Of a stretch of DNA of 64,000 nt, positions 9,414-17,977 are shown piece after piece; positions within the stretch are counted from its first letter, which is position 1, and each line of letters starts with the position of its first letter. Made by a program: the position numbers and the translations under genes. Source of the DNA: Bacteroides sp. (GTDB lineage Bacteria > Bacteroidota > Bacteroidia > Bacteroidales > Bacteroidaceae); the NCBI GenBank assembly GCA_021202275.1, contig JAJQDI010000010.1, positions 248,001 to 312,000 on the forward strand, given 5' to 3'. The notes under the pieces were generated by a model. The model did no database searches. It saw only the letters and a list, made by a program, of their open reading frames with translations, and was not told the DNA's origin.

Positions 9414-10235
9414 TCAATATTGCTCCTGCTCGTTGGGGAAATCTCTTTCTTTCACATCTTCCACATACTGACTGATGGCATCGGTCATTACCGTATGAAG
9501 GTCTGCGTAGCGACGCAGAAAACGTGGACTGAATCCTTTACTCATACCCAGCATATCCTGCACAACCAGCACCTGACCGTCTACCTGACCACCGGCACCA
9601 ATGCCGATAATGGGAATGGTGAGTTCACTGGCCACACGGGCAGCCAGTTGGGCCGGGATCTTCTCCAGAACAATTCCGAAACAACCGGCCTCTTCCAGTA
9701 AATGAGCGTCCCGGATCAGTTTATCCGCTTCGTCTTTGTCCTTGGCGCGTACGGTATACGTGCCGTATTTATTGATAGACTGAGGCATGAGCCCCAGGTG
9801 TCCCATAATAGGGATACCGGCACTCAGGATACGTTTCACGGTTTCGATAATCTCCTCTCCTCCTTCCAGTTTCAACGCGTCGGCATGACTCTCCTTCATG
9901 ATGCGGATGGCCGAAGCCAACCCCTCTTTGGAGTTACCCTGATAGGTGCCAAAAGGCATATCCACAATCACCATAGCACGGTTCACGCCCCGTACCACGG
10001 ACTTCCCATGATAGATCATCTGATCTAAGGTCATGGGAAGCGTAGTCACGTTCCCGGCCATTACATTCGAAGCTGAGTCTCCGACTAAGATCACATCCAC
10101 CCCGGCGCCATCCACGATCTTGGCCATTGTATAATCGTACGCGGTAAGCATAGATATTCTTTCTCCGCGTTGTTTCATCTCGATCAGACGGTGAGTAGTC
10201 ACCTTTCTTTTGTCATCTGATATGTAACCAGTCAT
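9414..10235 (-). CDS. panB: 3-methyl-2-oxobutanoate hydroxymethyltransferase
   Basis: Ketopantoate hydroxymethyltransferase, the first committed step of pantothenate/CoA synthesis: it transfers a hydroxymethyl group from 5,10-methylene-THF to alpha-ketoisovalerate. 273 residues, normal length. Recognisable are [34 protein letters not shown] (metal-binding Asp), the catalytic-region EGGEEI and [14 protein letters not shown], and [14 protein letters not shown]. It is a cytoplasmic TIM-barrel enzyme. The MFS gene follows on the same strand. Confidence 0.97.
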   Translation of the reverse strand: MTGYISDDKRKVTTHRLIEMKQRGERISMLTAYDYTMAKIVDGAGVDVILVGDSASNVMAGNVTTLPMTLDQMIYHGKSVVRGVNRAMVIVDMPFGTYQGNSKEGLASAIRIMKESHADALKLEGGEEIIETVKRILSAGIPIMGHLGLMPQSINKYGTYTVRAKDKDEADKLIRDAHLLEEAGCFGIVLEKIPAQLAARVASELTIPIIGIGAGGQVDGQVLVVQDMLGMSKGFSPRFLRRYADLHTVMTDAISQYVEDVKERDFPNEQEQY

Positions 10236-10452
10236 AACTTTTTCTTTTGATAATTAATCATTTATCTTTTCCTTCCGGAAACAGGATCCCGAAAAAACAG
10301 GCTGCAAAGTTATAACATTTAATCCGGATAGTACAACAAAAAAAACAAGAAATCGGCTCTGCATGATGATCAACGATCTACGAATCCGATATGAATCGCA
10401 CCACCCATACTACCCGCAAAGACGATAAAGACTGGTAGTCCTGATCACGATC

Positions 10453-12036
10453 TCATTGATACTGTAACCGGGTAATATCCTCTACCAGACTGTTGATGTA
10501 TACTTCGATATTGTCATATCCCGTACTCAGGTGCCGGCCATTGGCATCCGGGGTATATGGGTCAAGCCCGTTGGCAATCTCCCAGACATCCGGCATCCCG
10601 TCTCCGTCCGTATCCAGCAAAGGTTCTTCACACTTCAATACAGGCCATGGACTCCAGTCATTTCCTGCTCCTTCCGGTTTGAGATCTTCCTGACTGTCAA
10701 GGATCCCCATCTTGGAATGGTTGGTACTTTTCCAGTCGCCTCCTTTTCCGTTGTGCTCACTCAACCCCTTATAAGTAGCTGTACCTGTAGCAGTTTCCTG
10801 CACAATTCGCCGGTCTATCTCATCTCTGGATCTGCTGCAACCCGCATAGGAAAGAACCCGTTCATATGCTATCTGTGCTGTATGTTCAACCATCAATGGC
10901 TCCGTTGTACAGGGAACGTGCGCTTTAAGAACCGCTTCGCCCCATCCGGTATTGTCACGCACCCCTTTCCAGTTGTCGGCCGACACCTCCGGATCATTCG
11001 GGAAATAATTACCACTCAAGTAATAGCTACCAGGCACATCATTGATAGGAGCAAAATCTCCGGTCTCTCCTCTCTTTATATCGATAGCCATGACCAATAA
11101 ACGAAGCTTGTCACTGTCTATAGCCGGCCCGGGCTTGTAATAGTTGTTTACGATATTCACCGACATACCTTCCCCTCCGTAACAGCCGTTGCCACTCCAA
11201 TTGTAAAAAACATTGTTGCGCACATCTGTTGTTTCTGTTCCCACATATCTGGCTCCCGGACCATAACGAGGTGTACGGCTATCGTGATGAGCCATCAGAT
11301 TGTGATGGAAAGAGGCATTCACTCCTCCCCAGATACCACCGTATCCGTGCGGTCCCTTCGAATGTCCGGAAAGACGCAGACTCTCAGAAATGAGGCACCA
11401 CTACATGGTGAAATCTTTGTTATCATAGAAAGACGCACATTCATCGGTAGACCAGCTGATGGAACAATGATCAATGATCACCCGCTCCTGTTTGCGCCCT
11501 TCCAGACCGTCGGCACCATCGGCTCCGACCTTCTCTCCTTCTCTGTCTCCCATACGAAAACGCATGTATCGTATGATCACATTGCTGGCGTTCACCACTA
11601 CCGGATAGCTGGCTACACAGATGCCATCGCCCGGAGCTGTCTGTCCGGCAATGGTGAGGTTCCCTTCCCAGATGGAAAGGGAAGAATTCAGAAAGATAGT
11701 ACCTGAGACATTAAAAACTACGATCCGGCTGCCCGATTGCAGCAAAGCATGACGCAGGGTGCCCGGACTTCCGTCATCCTCCAAGGAGGTGATCACATAT
11801 ACTTTCCCTCCACGACCACCTGTGGTATACCTCCCACCGCCTTCCGCTCCCGGAAACGCGTAAGCAATCTCGTCTGCCGGATTCACAGGATAAATATGTT
11901 CTTCTTCCGGATATTCCGGTAGCTCCGGAACTCCGGGATACTCCGGTTCCCCGGGGTCAGGCTTTTGTCCGGCATCCGAACAGCTGAGCAGAAAAGGAAA
12001 GAACAGAAGGAAAATAAATAGATGCAGGGATTTCAT
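10453..12036 (-). pseudogene. Pectate lyase (PL1-like) interrupted by an in-frame TAG
   Basis: A 527-codon lyase frame from ATG 12036, broken at codon 212 by TAG (11401-11403). Before it: signal peptide with lipobox LLSC, a Pro/Glu-rich linker, then AFPGAEGGGRYTTGGRGGK and a right-handed beta-helix with VIIDHCSISWSTDE. After it, in the same frame without any gap: WCLISESLRLSGHSKGPHG, then FHHNLMAHHDSRTPR. A C-terminal DTDGDGMPDVWE motif (calcium-binding, common in Bacteroidetes lyases) lies before the stop. The family would place Gln at the TAG position, so a single C-to-T change explains it. It is either a recent pseudogene or read through. No SusC/SusD genes are nearby. Confidence 0.88.
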
Positions 12037-12091
12037 AATTGTTTTGAGTTTTTTGTCACAGGCTATTATCGGATCAGAGTGGACAATAACT

Positions 12092-12175
12092 TCACAGAGA
12101 TATACCCCATAACAGCAGTACCACACTCAACAGAAACAACAAGAGATACATTTTCTTTTTATAGAATTTGTCCAT
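12092..12175 (-). CDS. Candidate 27-residue hydrophobic peptide
   Basis: ATG 12175 to TGA 12092 encodes MDKFYKKK followed by one run of Leu/Val/Ile long enough to cross a membrane, ending GISL. The layout (charged N-terminus, single helix, very short) is that of small membrane proteins or type I toxins. It lies in the gap between the HAD phosphatase and the lyase gene, in a different frame from the lyase's upstream extension. No consensus promoter or ribosome-binding site was seen. This could be chance. Confidence 0.3.
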   Translation of the reverse strand: MDKFYKKKMYLLLFLLSVVLLLWGISL

Positions 12176-12650
12176 ATACAATCCTTTCTTTCCTTGAAAC
12201 CATTACCGGTTACAATGATAGGCGTAAAAGGCAGAAGGAAGGGGAAAAAATTGGTAGAAAAGGCAGAAAAACAGTTCACGCGGATAATAGCCACCTTTTG
12301 ACGGAGATTTTATCCACCTTTTCCTCTGTATAAAGATATACACTGGCGTACTGCTCTCTGAAATGCAGCAAAATGACAATATCCCTCTTGTCTCTTCATC
12401 TATTTCTGGTGCAGGTAACGGAAGGAGGGTGAGAAAATTATTTTTCCCCATGTGATGTAACAGAAAGGGAGAGTGGCCCTATGGATCTTATTCATACAGC
12501 CACTCTCCATAGCATGCTTTACCCTACCAACCAAACGGATTCCTGCGGCAGATAGCTTTGGGAAGGTCTCAACCGGGATCTGAACAGAGAATGTTCAGAC
12601 CATACATTGTCTGCTCCGGGCAGCCTGTAAAAAGAGTCGGGATTTGTTGT
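12176..12650. other. Intergenic region upstream of the candidate peptide
   Basis: 475 bp without a convincing gene. It holds a 10-bp stem (12468-12477 with 12499-12508, 21-nt loop). An 82-codon minus-strand frame (12203-12451) has no recognisable features. Confidence 0.4.
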
Positions 12651-13301
12651 TTACCTCTGTAATTCCTGTCTCAAACGATTCCAGTCTTTCCCGGTGAAAT
12701 TGTCCCAGACCAGATCACACTTTCCCGATATCGAATCGCGGGAGTTCGTTGTGGCCAGCCCCACTACACGGGCACCGGATCCACGCCCGGCGGTGAGCCC
12801 ATGAAAGGAGTCTTCAAAAACAACACTATTTTCCGGAACACATCCCAGACGCTGCATAGCCACGCGAAAGCATTCCGGATCAGGTTTGGAACGGGTAAAA
12901 TCTTCTGCGGTAAGGATGGCATCGAACAGAGAAGTAAAACCGGGATGCGCGCGGTAGACATTTTCCATTTTCCTCGTATCGGAACTGGTGACCACAGCCG
13001 TCCGCACCTTCTGGCGGCGCAGATCGGTCAGAAACTCCGGGAATCCCGGAATATAGGCATAAGACATCTGCTGTTCGAAGCGTTCCAGCTCCGACCTGAT
13101 CTCTTCCTGTATCTGATCTCTTCCCTGGAAATATCCATCAAAGATCTGTGTCAGTGTCTGTCCCTTGATACGTCTGCCAAAGTCTTTCTCTCCCAGAAAC
13201 CTCTCCCCCTGTCTGTTCCAGAAAACGGAATATTGAGACTCTGTATCCATGATCACTCCATCCAGATCAAACAATGCTGCCGGCTGTATCTCCTTTTTCA
13301 T
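12651..13301 (-). CDS. HAD superfamily phosphatase, beta-phosphoglucomutase-like
   Basis: 216 residues, cytoplasmic. All four HAD motifs are present: DLDGVIMDTE (nucleophile Asp and acid/base Asp, residues 12-21), TSSD (motif II), the Lys in RSKPDPECF (motif III) and VVFEDSFHGLTAG (motif IV). The cap inserted after motif I is the four-helix C1 type of the beta-phosphoglucomutase/phosphoglycolate phosphatase group. The exact sugar phosphate substrate cannot be deduced. It is divergent from the MATE gene across 123 bp. Confidence 0.9.
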   Translation of the reverse strand: MKKEIQPAALFDLDGVIMDTESQYSVFWNRQGERFLGEKDFGRRIKGQTLTQIFDGYFQGRDQIQEEIRSELERFEQQMSYAYIPGFPEFLTDLRRQKVRTAVVTSSDTRKMENVYRAHPGFTSLFDAILTAEDFTRSKPDPECFRVAMQRLGCVPENSVVFEDSFHGLTAGRGSGARVVGLATTNSRDSISGKCDLVWDNFTGKDWNRLRQELQR

Positions 13302-13424
13302 AAACTTTATTTTACCTACAAACGTTACCCTTTACGAATTGTTGGCAAATATCCGAATAATCACCGGACGCGGCAAATGATGTGCGCGAATGTCACACTT
13401 AAAAATATATAACATTGTCTGAGA

Positions 13425-14798
13425 ATGATACAGGAGAATAAAACGAAGGCTCTGGGAACGGAACTGGTTGGAAAGTTGCTGTTGCAATACTCCCTGCCGG
13501 CTATCATCGGTACCACGATCACTTCGTTGTACAACATCATCGATAGTATCTTCATCGGTCATAGAGTGGGTCCTCTGGCCATTGCCGGACTGGCGATCAC
13601 CTTTCCATTGATGAACCTGGTTGTGGCATTCAGTACATTGGTTTCGGCAGGTGCTTCTACGATCTCCTCTATCCGTCTGGGACAGAATGACCTCAAAGGA
13701 GCACAGGAGATATTGGGTACTACGCTGATATTGTGCCTGACGAACGCACTGTTCTTCGGCCTCCTCGCTTTCCTGTTCCTGGATCCTGTATTGCGTTTTT
13801 TCGGTGCCAGTACAGAGACACTACCCTATGCCAGAGACTTTATGCAGGTAATCCTATTGGGTACTCCTGGCTCTTACACCATGCTTTCCCTGAACAACAT
13901 CATGAGAGCCACGGGCTACCCAAGAAAAGCCATGCTGACTTCATTGGTAACGGTGATCACCAATATCATTCTGGCCCCGATATTCATATTCTATTTTCAT
14001 TGGGGCATACGGGGCGCAGCTGCCGCGACTGTGATCTCACAGGCAATCGGTATGGTATGGGTGATCCATCACTTTACCGGCACACGCAGTCTGGTGCATT
14101 TCATGCCGGAAATGTGGAAACTACGCGCCAGAGTGGTAGGGAACATTTATTCCATTGGAATGTCTCCTTTCCTGATCAATGTCTGTGCCTGTATGATCGT
14201 GATCGTGATCAACAACACCCTGCGATCTTACGGTGGCGATCTGGCTATCGGTACCTACGGTATCATCAACCGATTGCTTACCCTGTATGTGATGATCGTA
14301 TTGGGACTGACCATGGGCATGCAGCCCATAGCAGGGTACAACTATGGCGCGATGAAAATGGATCGGGTATGGAAGTTGCTACGGATAGGGATCGTGACCG
14401 GTATCCTGATCACCAGCAGCGGTTTCATCATTTGTGAGACTGTGCCTCATCTGGTCTCCTCTATTTTTACCAAAAGCGATGAGCTCATAGAGATCGCCTC
14501 ATCTGGTCTGCGGATCTGTGTTTTGATGTTCCCGTTGGTAGGAGCACAAACTGTGATTTCCAACTTCTTTCAGAGCATAAGAAAGGCCAAAGTCAGCATC
14601 TTCCTCTCGCTCACCCGACAATTGCTATACCTGCTTCCCGGCCTGCTTATCCTGCCCAGGTATTTCGGGATCAACGGAGTCTGGGCCAGCCAACCTATTG
14701 CAGACTTCCTCGCATTTGTTACCGCTATCTTCTACCTGAATTATTACAGAAAAAGAATAGGATGGAAAAAACAGGCAGATACCCATACAAGCACCTGA
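13425..14798 (+). CDS. MATE family efflux transporter
   Basis: 457 residues with 12 predicted transmembrane helices in two pseudo-repeats, typical of the MATE (multidrug and toxin extrusion) family in the MOP superfamily. It exports cationic or polar compounds using an Na+ or H+ gradient. N-terminal landmarks are LLQYSLPAIIGTTITSLYNIIDSIFIG and VGPLAIAGLAI. The second half begins near MGMQPIAGYNYGA. Several Bacteroidetes paralogues exist per genome, so the substrate is unknown. It stands alone, followed by a strong hairpin before the convergent ABC operon. Confidence 0.93.
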   Translation: MIQENKTKALGTELVGKLLLQYSLPAIIGTTITSLYNIIDSIFIGHRVGPLAIAGLAITFPLMNLVVAFSTLVSAGASTISSIRLGQNDLKGAQEILGTTLILCLTNALFFGLLAFLFLDPVLRFFGASTETLPYARDFMQVILLGTPGSYTMLSLNNIMRATGYPRKAMLTSLVTVITNIILAPIFIFYFHWGIRGAAAATVISQAIGMVWVIHHFTGTRSLVHFMPEMWKLRARVVGNIYSIGMSPFLINVCACMIVIVINNTLRSYGGDLAIGTYGIINRLLTLYVMIVLGLTMGMQPIAGYNYGAMKMDRVWKLLRIGIVTGILITSSGFIICETVPHLVSSIFTKSDELIEIASSGLRICVLMFPLVGAQTVISNFFQSIRKAKVSIFLSLTRQLLYLLPGLLILPRYFGINGVWASQPIADFLAFVTAIFYLNYYRKRIGWKKQADTHTST

Positions 14799-14851
14799 AA
14801 AAAGAGGAGCATGCACTGTTCCTGACCTGATTGTCATTGCTTGTATACAAC

Positions 14852-14882
14852 CTATCCGCGACCCTGTTGGGGTCGCGGATAG
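14852..14882. terminator. Perfect 13-bp hairpin between convergent genes
   Basis: CTATCCGCGACCC (14852-14864) pairs fully with 14870-14882 around a 5-nt loop. It sits 53 bp after the MATE stop and 56 bp from the end of the convergent ABC permease, so it can serve both. There is no T-run on either side, so it is a barrier-type or RNA-stabilising hairpin rather than a textbook intrinsic terminator. Confidence 0.6.
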
Positions 14883-14937
14883 CCATCTACAGGAAATGTA
14901 TGATCTTCCTGGTTACATCCCGATCATATAGCATGCA

Positions 14938-17241
14938 TTATTCATCCTTTATGCTATCCACCGGATTTTCATTGGCTATGTTCCAGGATTTGAACATCAC
15001 TCCCAGATGGATGATCATATTCAATACAAAAATTACACCGATATACATCCATACCGTATGATGTATTTTATCAGCAAACTGTTCCAGCCATTTCTGCCCG
15101 ATGAAATAGGCTGCTACGGCTCCCAGCGACACCGAAATAAATGCTGTCCAGAATATATTGGATGAAAGAAGGGTCAATATATCTTTAGCTTCCGCTCCGT
15201 TCACTTTGCGTATGGCGATCTCTTTGCTTCGTCTGCGGATCTCCTCGTTGATGTATCCGAACAGCCCCATCAGAGCGATCAGAAAAATGGATAAAGAAGC
15301 TATGATCACAGAATCCCGGAAACGTCTTACCGATCCGTAGCGTTCGTCCAACTCTTTTCGCAACGACCGGAATACAATGTCATTCTGGGGGAACATTTCT
15401 TTCATCTCCCGGTTCAACGCTCGGAGATTGTCATCGAAAGGTTCTTTCAGACGGACTGTATACTGTCCCTGATAAGTATCATCCGCATTGAACAGCACAG
15501 GCTGCATAGGAGCATACGCACCATGGAAGCTGAAATCTTTCATTACTCCTACAATCGTTCCGAACATCCTTCTTTCACTATGTACCTGTTTGCCTATCGC
15601 CCCATCGGTCCAACCCATTGCACGCACAAACTCCTCATTGACCAGGATCTCCTCTTCAGATCGTACATTCCGGCCTTCTGCCAATTCAATACCTATTACC
15701 GGAAGGTAATTATAATCTATGATATTCCACTGGACAGTAAATATTCTCACCCCGCTTTCATTCACAACTCCGTCTCCTGCATATCCCCATAAAGGACTTA
15801 TCATGGTAACTCCCACATCTTCTACCATAGGCAGACGCTTCAAAAGGCTTCTGCCTGTTTCCGCATCCGAAAACTGATGATAAGCAGTAGCGATAGGATC
15901 CGGCTTATATCCCAGATCCTTATTCATGATCTGTTGGTACTGGAGCATGATCATACACATCAGACCGAAAATGAAAGCTACTCCCGCAAACTCCACAAAC
16001 AGCAAAGGACGTTTCCAACCACTCTTTGTCTCTGTATACCGACGGAATACCTGAGTGACCGGTATAGCGGAAAAGATCTTTCCGGGTATGACTCCCGCGA
16101 ACAGGAACAGCAACAGCATTACACAAACCGGCAACCAACTTGTATCCCAGTTGAACAGGCCATACATAGAGACACCGATCAGATCTTCTATACTTTCACG
16201 GAAAGTAAACAAAAGTGCAAAAGCCAATGCTACAGAGACTCCCAATAAAATGCCGGTCTCTTGCAGGAACATCAGAAAAATATCTCCTCCGGTAGCTCCA
16301 CTGCATTTATGTACTCCTACTGCTTTAGCTCTTTTATACAGAGATGAAATAGAGATCAGTACATAATTCATAGCTGCAACAAATAGCAAAGAAAAGCCTA
16401 ACATAAAAAGCAGGAGATTCATCTGGCGTACCTCTTTGTTATTGGTATACACACTCTTTATAGGAGTTAACTGATACTCCACAGCAATACCTGATTCCGG
16501 CTCAAACGGGTAATGCTGATGAGCAATTACATTCATACGTTTGTTTACCTGCTCCGGGTCTACTCCCGGACGTAATCTGACATAACCTCTGTACATATCT
16601 CCCCGATCCCAGCTGATACGTCCCCAATTATACTTGATCAGGCTGCCCAGAGAGATCACGACATCATGCCTGAGCGTAGAGTTCTCCGGAATATCTTCAT
16701 ATACCCCCTTCACTGTCATGGAGATTTCTTTATTCAAAGATAAAGTTTTGCCGACAGGAGACTCATCACCAAATGTATTTCTGGCAAATTCACGGGAAAC
16801 AAACAGCACGTCCGGATTGGCAAGTTCCCTGGGATCACCACTCAGCACATGGATACCCATGGTCTGAAAATACAGGGTATCCGAAACAATAATATGGGGC
16901 TGTAGCCTGAATTCTTCATAATAAAAGGGTTGATCTGCTCCCATGGTTCGTACCACAGTAGCACTCTCCACCCCATCTGTCAGATTCTCGACAATGCCTC
17001 CTGGTACAGCACCGAAAATGATGAAATGAGGCTCTGTTTTTTCACCATTTATGTGATAGATACTCTCGATCACATGCAACCTGTCTACTTCCTGATAGTG
17101 GGAGTCATAACTCAGTTCGAAAGCGATCCTGGCAAACAGGATCACAGAAATAGCCAATCCCAGCGTAAGAGAAATGGTCTTGATCACATTCGATCCCTTG
17201 CCCCGGATCAGCGTTTTGAATGTATAATTCAGCTTAGTCAT
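14938..17241 (-). CDS. ABC transporter permease, MacB/FtsX type (second of pair)
   Basis: 767 residues in two similar halves. Each half has one transmembrane helix, a large periplasmic MacB-type core domain (about 45-270 and 445-650) and three helices forming an FtsX domain. The C-terminal RRRSKEIAIRKVNGAEAKDI is the typical FtsX coupling region. Such permeases do not pump lipid bilayer substrates through a pore; they transmit force to periplasmic partners (lipoprotein release, peptide or macrolide efflux, signalling). It is the last gene of a permease-ATPase-permease operon, 13 bp after the ATPase. It resembles the first permease throughout, so the pair is a heterodimer or a recent duplication. 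No periplasmic adaptor or TolC gene accompanies it. Confidence 0.92.
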   Translation of the reverse strand: MTKLNYTFKTLIRGKGSNVIKTISLTLGLAISVILFARIAFELSYDSHYQEVDRLHVIESIYHINGEKTEPHFIIFGAVPGGIVENLTDGVESATVVRTMGADQPFYYEEFRLQPHIIVSDTLYFQTMGIHVLSGDPRELANPDVLFVSREFARNTFGDESPVGKTLSLNKEISMTVKGVYEDIPENSTLRHDVVISLGSLIKYNWGRISWDRGDMYRGYVRLRPGVDPEQVNKRMNVIAHQHYPFEPESGIAVEYQLTPIKSVYTNNKEVRQMNLLLFMLGFSLLFVAAMNYVLISISSLYKRAKAVGVHKCSGATGGDIFLMFLQETGILLGVSVALAFALLFTFRESIEDLIGVSMYGLFNWDTSWLPVCVMLLLFLFAGVIPGKIFSAIPVTQVFRRYTETKSGWKRPLLFVEFAGVAFIFGLMCMIMLQYQQIMNKDLGYKPDPIATAYHQFSDAETGRSLLKRLPMVEDVGVTMISPLWGYAGDGVVNESGVRIFTVQWNIIDYNYLPVIGIELAEGRNVRSEEEILVNEEFVRAMGWTDGAIGKQVHSERRMFGTIVGVMKDFSFHGAYAPMQPVLFNADDTYQGQYTVRLKEPFDDNLRALNREMKEMFPQNDIVFRSLRKELDERYGSVRRFRDSVIIASLSIFLIALMGLFGYINEEIRRRSKEIAIRKVNGAEAKDILTLLSSNIFWTAFISVSLGAVAAYFIGQKWLEQFADKIHHTVWMYIGVIFVLNMIIHLGVMFKSWNIANENPVDSIKDE

Positions 17242-17254
17242 GATACGGCAGTAT

Positions 17255-17929
17255 TTAATTGGTTACACTGGCCACTACACTACCATCAAACAGATGCACC
17301 ACACGGTGAGCAAACGAAGCATCGTGCTGAGAGTGAGTTACCATCAGGATGGTAGTACCTTCCCGGTTGAGCTCTGTCAGCAGGTTCATCACCTCTGCAC
17401 CGTTCTTCGAATCCAGATTACCTGTAGGTTCATCTGCAAGGATCAGCTTCGGATTGGTTACCAGTGCGCGTGAAATGGCTACACGCTGCTGCTGACCACC
17501 GGAAAGCTGCTGAGGAAAATGTTTGGCACGGTGGCTGATGCTCATCCGCCGGAGCATCTCTTCCACCATACGTTTGCGCTCGGAAGCCTTATAGTCCATA
17601 TAGGTCAGGGGAAGTTCCACATTTTCAAATACATTCAGTTCGTCGATTAGGTTGAAACTCTGGAAAACAAAGCCCAATTTGCCTTTGCGCATCTGGGTGC
17701 GCTCTTTCTCACGCAGGTTGGCAACCTCCTGCCCCATCAACAGGTAAGAACCTTCTGTGGGATTATCAAGCAATCCCAGGATATTTAACAGAGTAGATTT
17801 GCCACAACCCGAAGGGCCCATGATGGCTACAAATTCTCCTTCCTTTATATTCAAATTCACATGATTAAGGGCTACCGTTTCTACTTCTGTGGTACGGAAT
17901 ACTTTGCTGATGTCATGGAGCTGTATCAT
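17255..17929 (-). CDS. ABC transporter ATP-binding protein, LolD/MacB type
   Basis: 224-residue cytoplasmic ATPase that should energise the two flanking permeases. Walker [11 protein letters not shown]-loop in [14 protein letters not shown], signature LSGGQQQR, Walker [10 protein letters not shown] and the switch His in MVTHSQHD are all intact. Its length and the [16 protein letters not shown] stretch are characteristic of the LolD/MacB/FtsE subfamily. It lies in the operon between the permeases with gaps of 13 and 48 bp. Confidence 0.95.
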   Translation of the reverse strand: MIQLHDISKVFRTTEVETVALNHVNLNIKEGEFVAIMGPSGCGKSTLLNILGLLDNPTEGSYLLMGQEVANLREKERTQMRKGKLGFVFQSFNLIDELNVFENVELPLTYMDYKASERKRMVEEMLRRMSISHRAKHFPQQLSGGQQQRVAISRALVTNPKLILADEPTGNLDSKNGAEVMNLLTELNREGTTILMVTHSQHDASFAHRVVHLFDGSVVASVTN

Positions 17930-17977
17930 AACGATTAGTTTTTATGTTGTTTTTAAATGAATTATATGTTTTCTTTT

